64,000 bases of DNA from Desulfitobacterium sp050251735 (GTDB taxonomy: Bacteria > Bacillota > Desulfitobacteriia > Desulfitobacteriales > Desulfitobacteriaceae): assembly GCA_050251735.1 (NCBI GenBank), contig JBFWMF010000015.1, forward strand, positions 20,161 to 84,160, read 5' to 3'. Each line of letters opens with the position of its first letter. The stretch's first letter is position 1. A program made the position numbers and the translations under genes. Below, in pieces: positions 63,917 to 64,000 of this stretch. Below the pieces are notes generated by a model. That model saw nothing but the letters and a program-made list of their open reading frames with translations. It was not told the origin of the DNA and ran no database searches.

Positions 63917-63951
63917 CCCTGTGTTGTCAAGGGCTAGCGGGTTTTGTTTTT
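63909..63951 (+). terminator. Strong rho-independent terminator
   Basis: CCCGCTAGCCCT and AGGGCTAGCGGG pair perfectly (12 bp) around nine bases, followed by TTTTGTTTTTTA. The stop codon of the truncated regulator is inside the left arm. Confidence 0.9.
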
Positions 63952-64000
63952 TATCATAAAGTTGTAGTGTATTAGCGCTTATTTATTGTATTGCAAAATT

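Overview
The window looks like a chromosome of an anaerobic low-GC Firmicute (Clostridia), most likely close to Desulfosporosinus or Desulfitobacterium. The reasons are AGGAGG-type ribosome sites, a System I cytochrome c maturation operon whose CcmE carries the C-x3-Y variant known from sulfate reducers, a selenoprotein gene read through UGA, and many IS21, IS110 and tyrosine-recombinase elements. This is inference from gene content; no rRNA or tRNA gene is present to confirm it.

Region 1 (1-4,025) holds a cut-off AAA ATPase and a large helicase with a probable nuclease domain, a candidate defence pair. Region 2 (about 4,400-34,990) is a block of minus-strand genes, visibly richer in G+C than its flanks. 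It is part of a conjugative or plasmid-like element: a ParM-type partition locus, VirB4, VirB6 and pilin-like transfer proteins, a peptidoglycan hydrolase, a complete Gram-positive Tad-type pilus cluster, C5 and adenine DNA methyltransferases, a gamma-glutamylcyclotransferase/amidoligase pair, and a 1,350-residue S-layer-homology surface protein with tandem Ig-like repeats. Relaxase, coupling protein and integrase are not in the window. Several unrelated small proteins here end in the same short tail (-T/S-M-S-M).

Region 3 (35,000-38,200) is a metY-lysE operon with an upstream LysR gene. Region 4 (38,880-44,450) is a wreck of IS21-type elements. One istB is split by a complete RIT element (three overlapping tyrosine recombinase genes between perfect 32-bp inverted repeats). 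Two 20-bp palindromes made of the same end motif look like recombination scars, one of them joining two istB halves head to head.

Region 5 (44,430-53,850) is a metal-response locus: a ZIP transporter, an ArsR/CadC-type repressor, a CadA/ZntA-type P1B ATPase, and two copies of one small protein. One copy has Cys-x-Cys; the other has an in-frame UGA at the aligned first cysteine, followed by a SECIS-like hairpin. The same ArsR-type operator sits at the promoters of the ZIP gene, the ATPase gene and both small-protein genes, so they probably form one regulon. IS110 and two paralogous Ser/Asn-rich membrane proteins lie inside this locus.

Region 6 (53,857-61,450) starts with a decayed nitrite/sulfite reductase gene, then a minus-strand ccm operon: an anchored accessory protein, ccmF, ccmH, an anchored helical protein, ccmE, another anchored protein, ccmA, ccmB, ccmC and a short ccmD. 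Region 7 (61,450-64,000) has a second IS110 element and a response regulator that has lost its DNA-binding domain and runs into a terminator.
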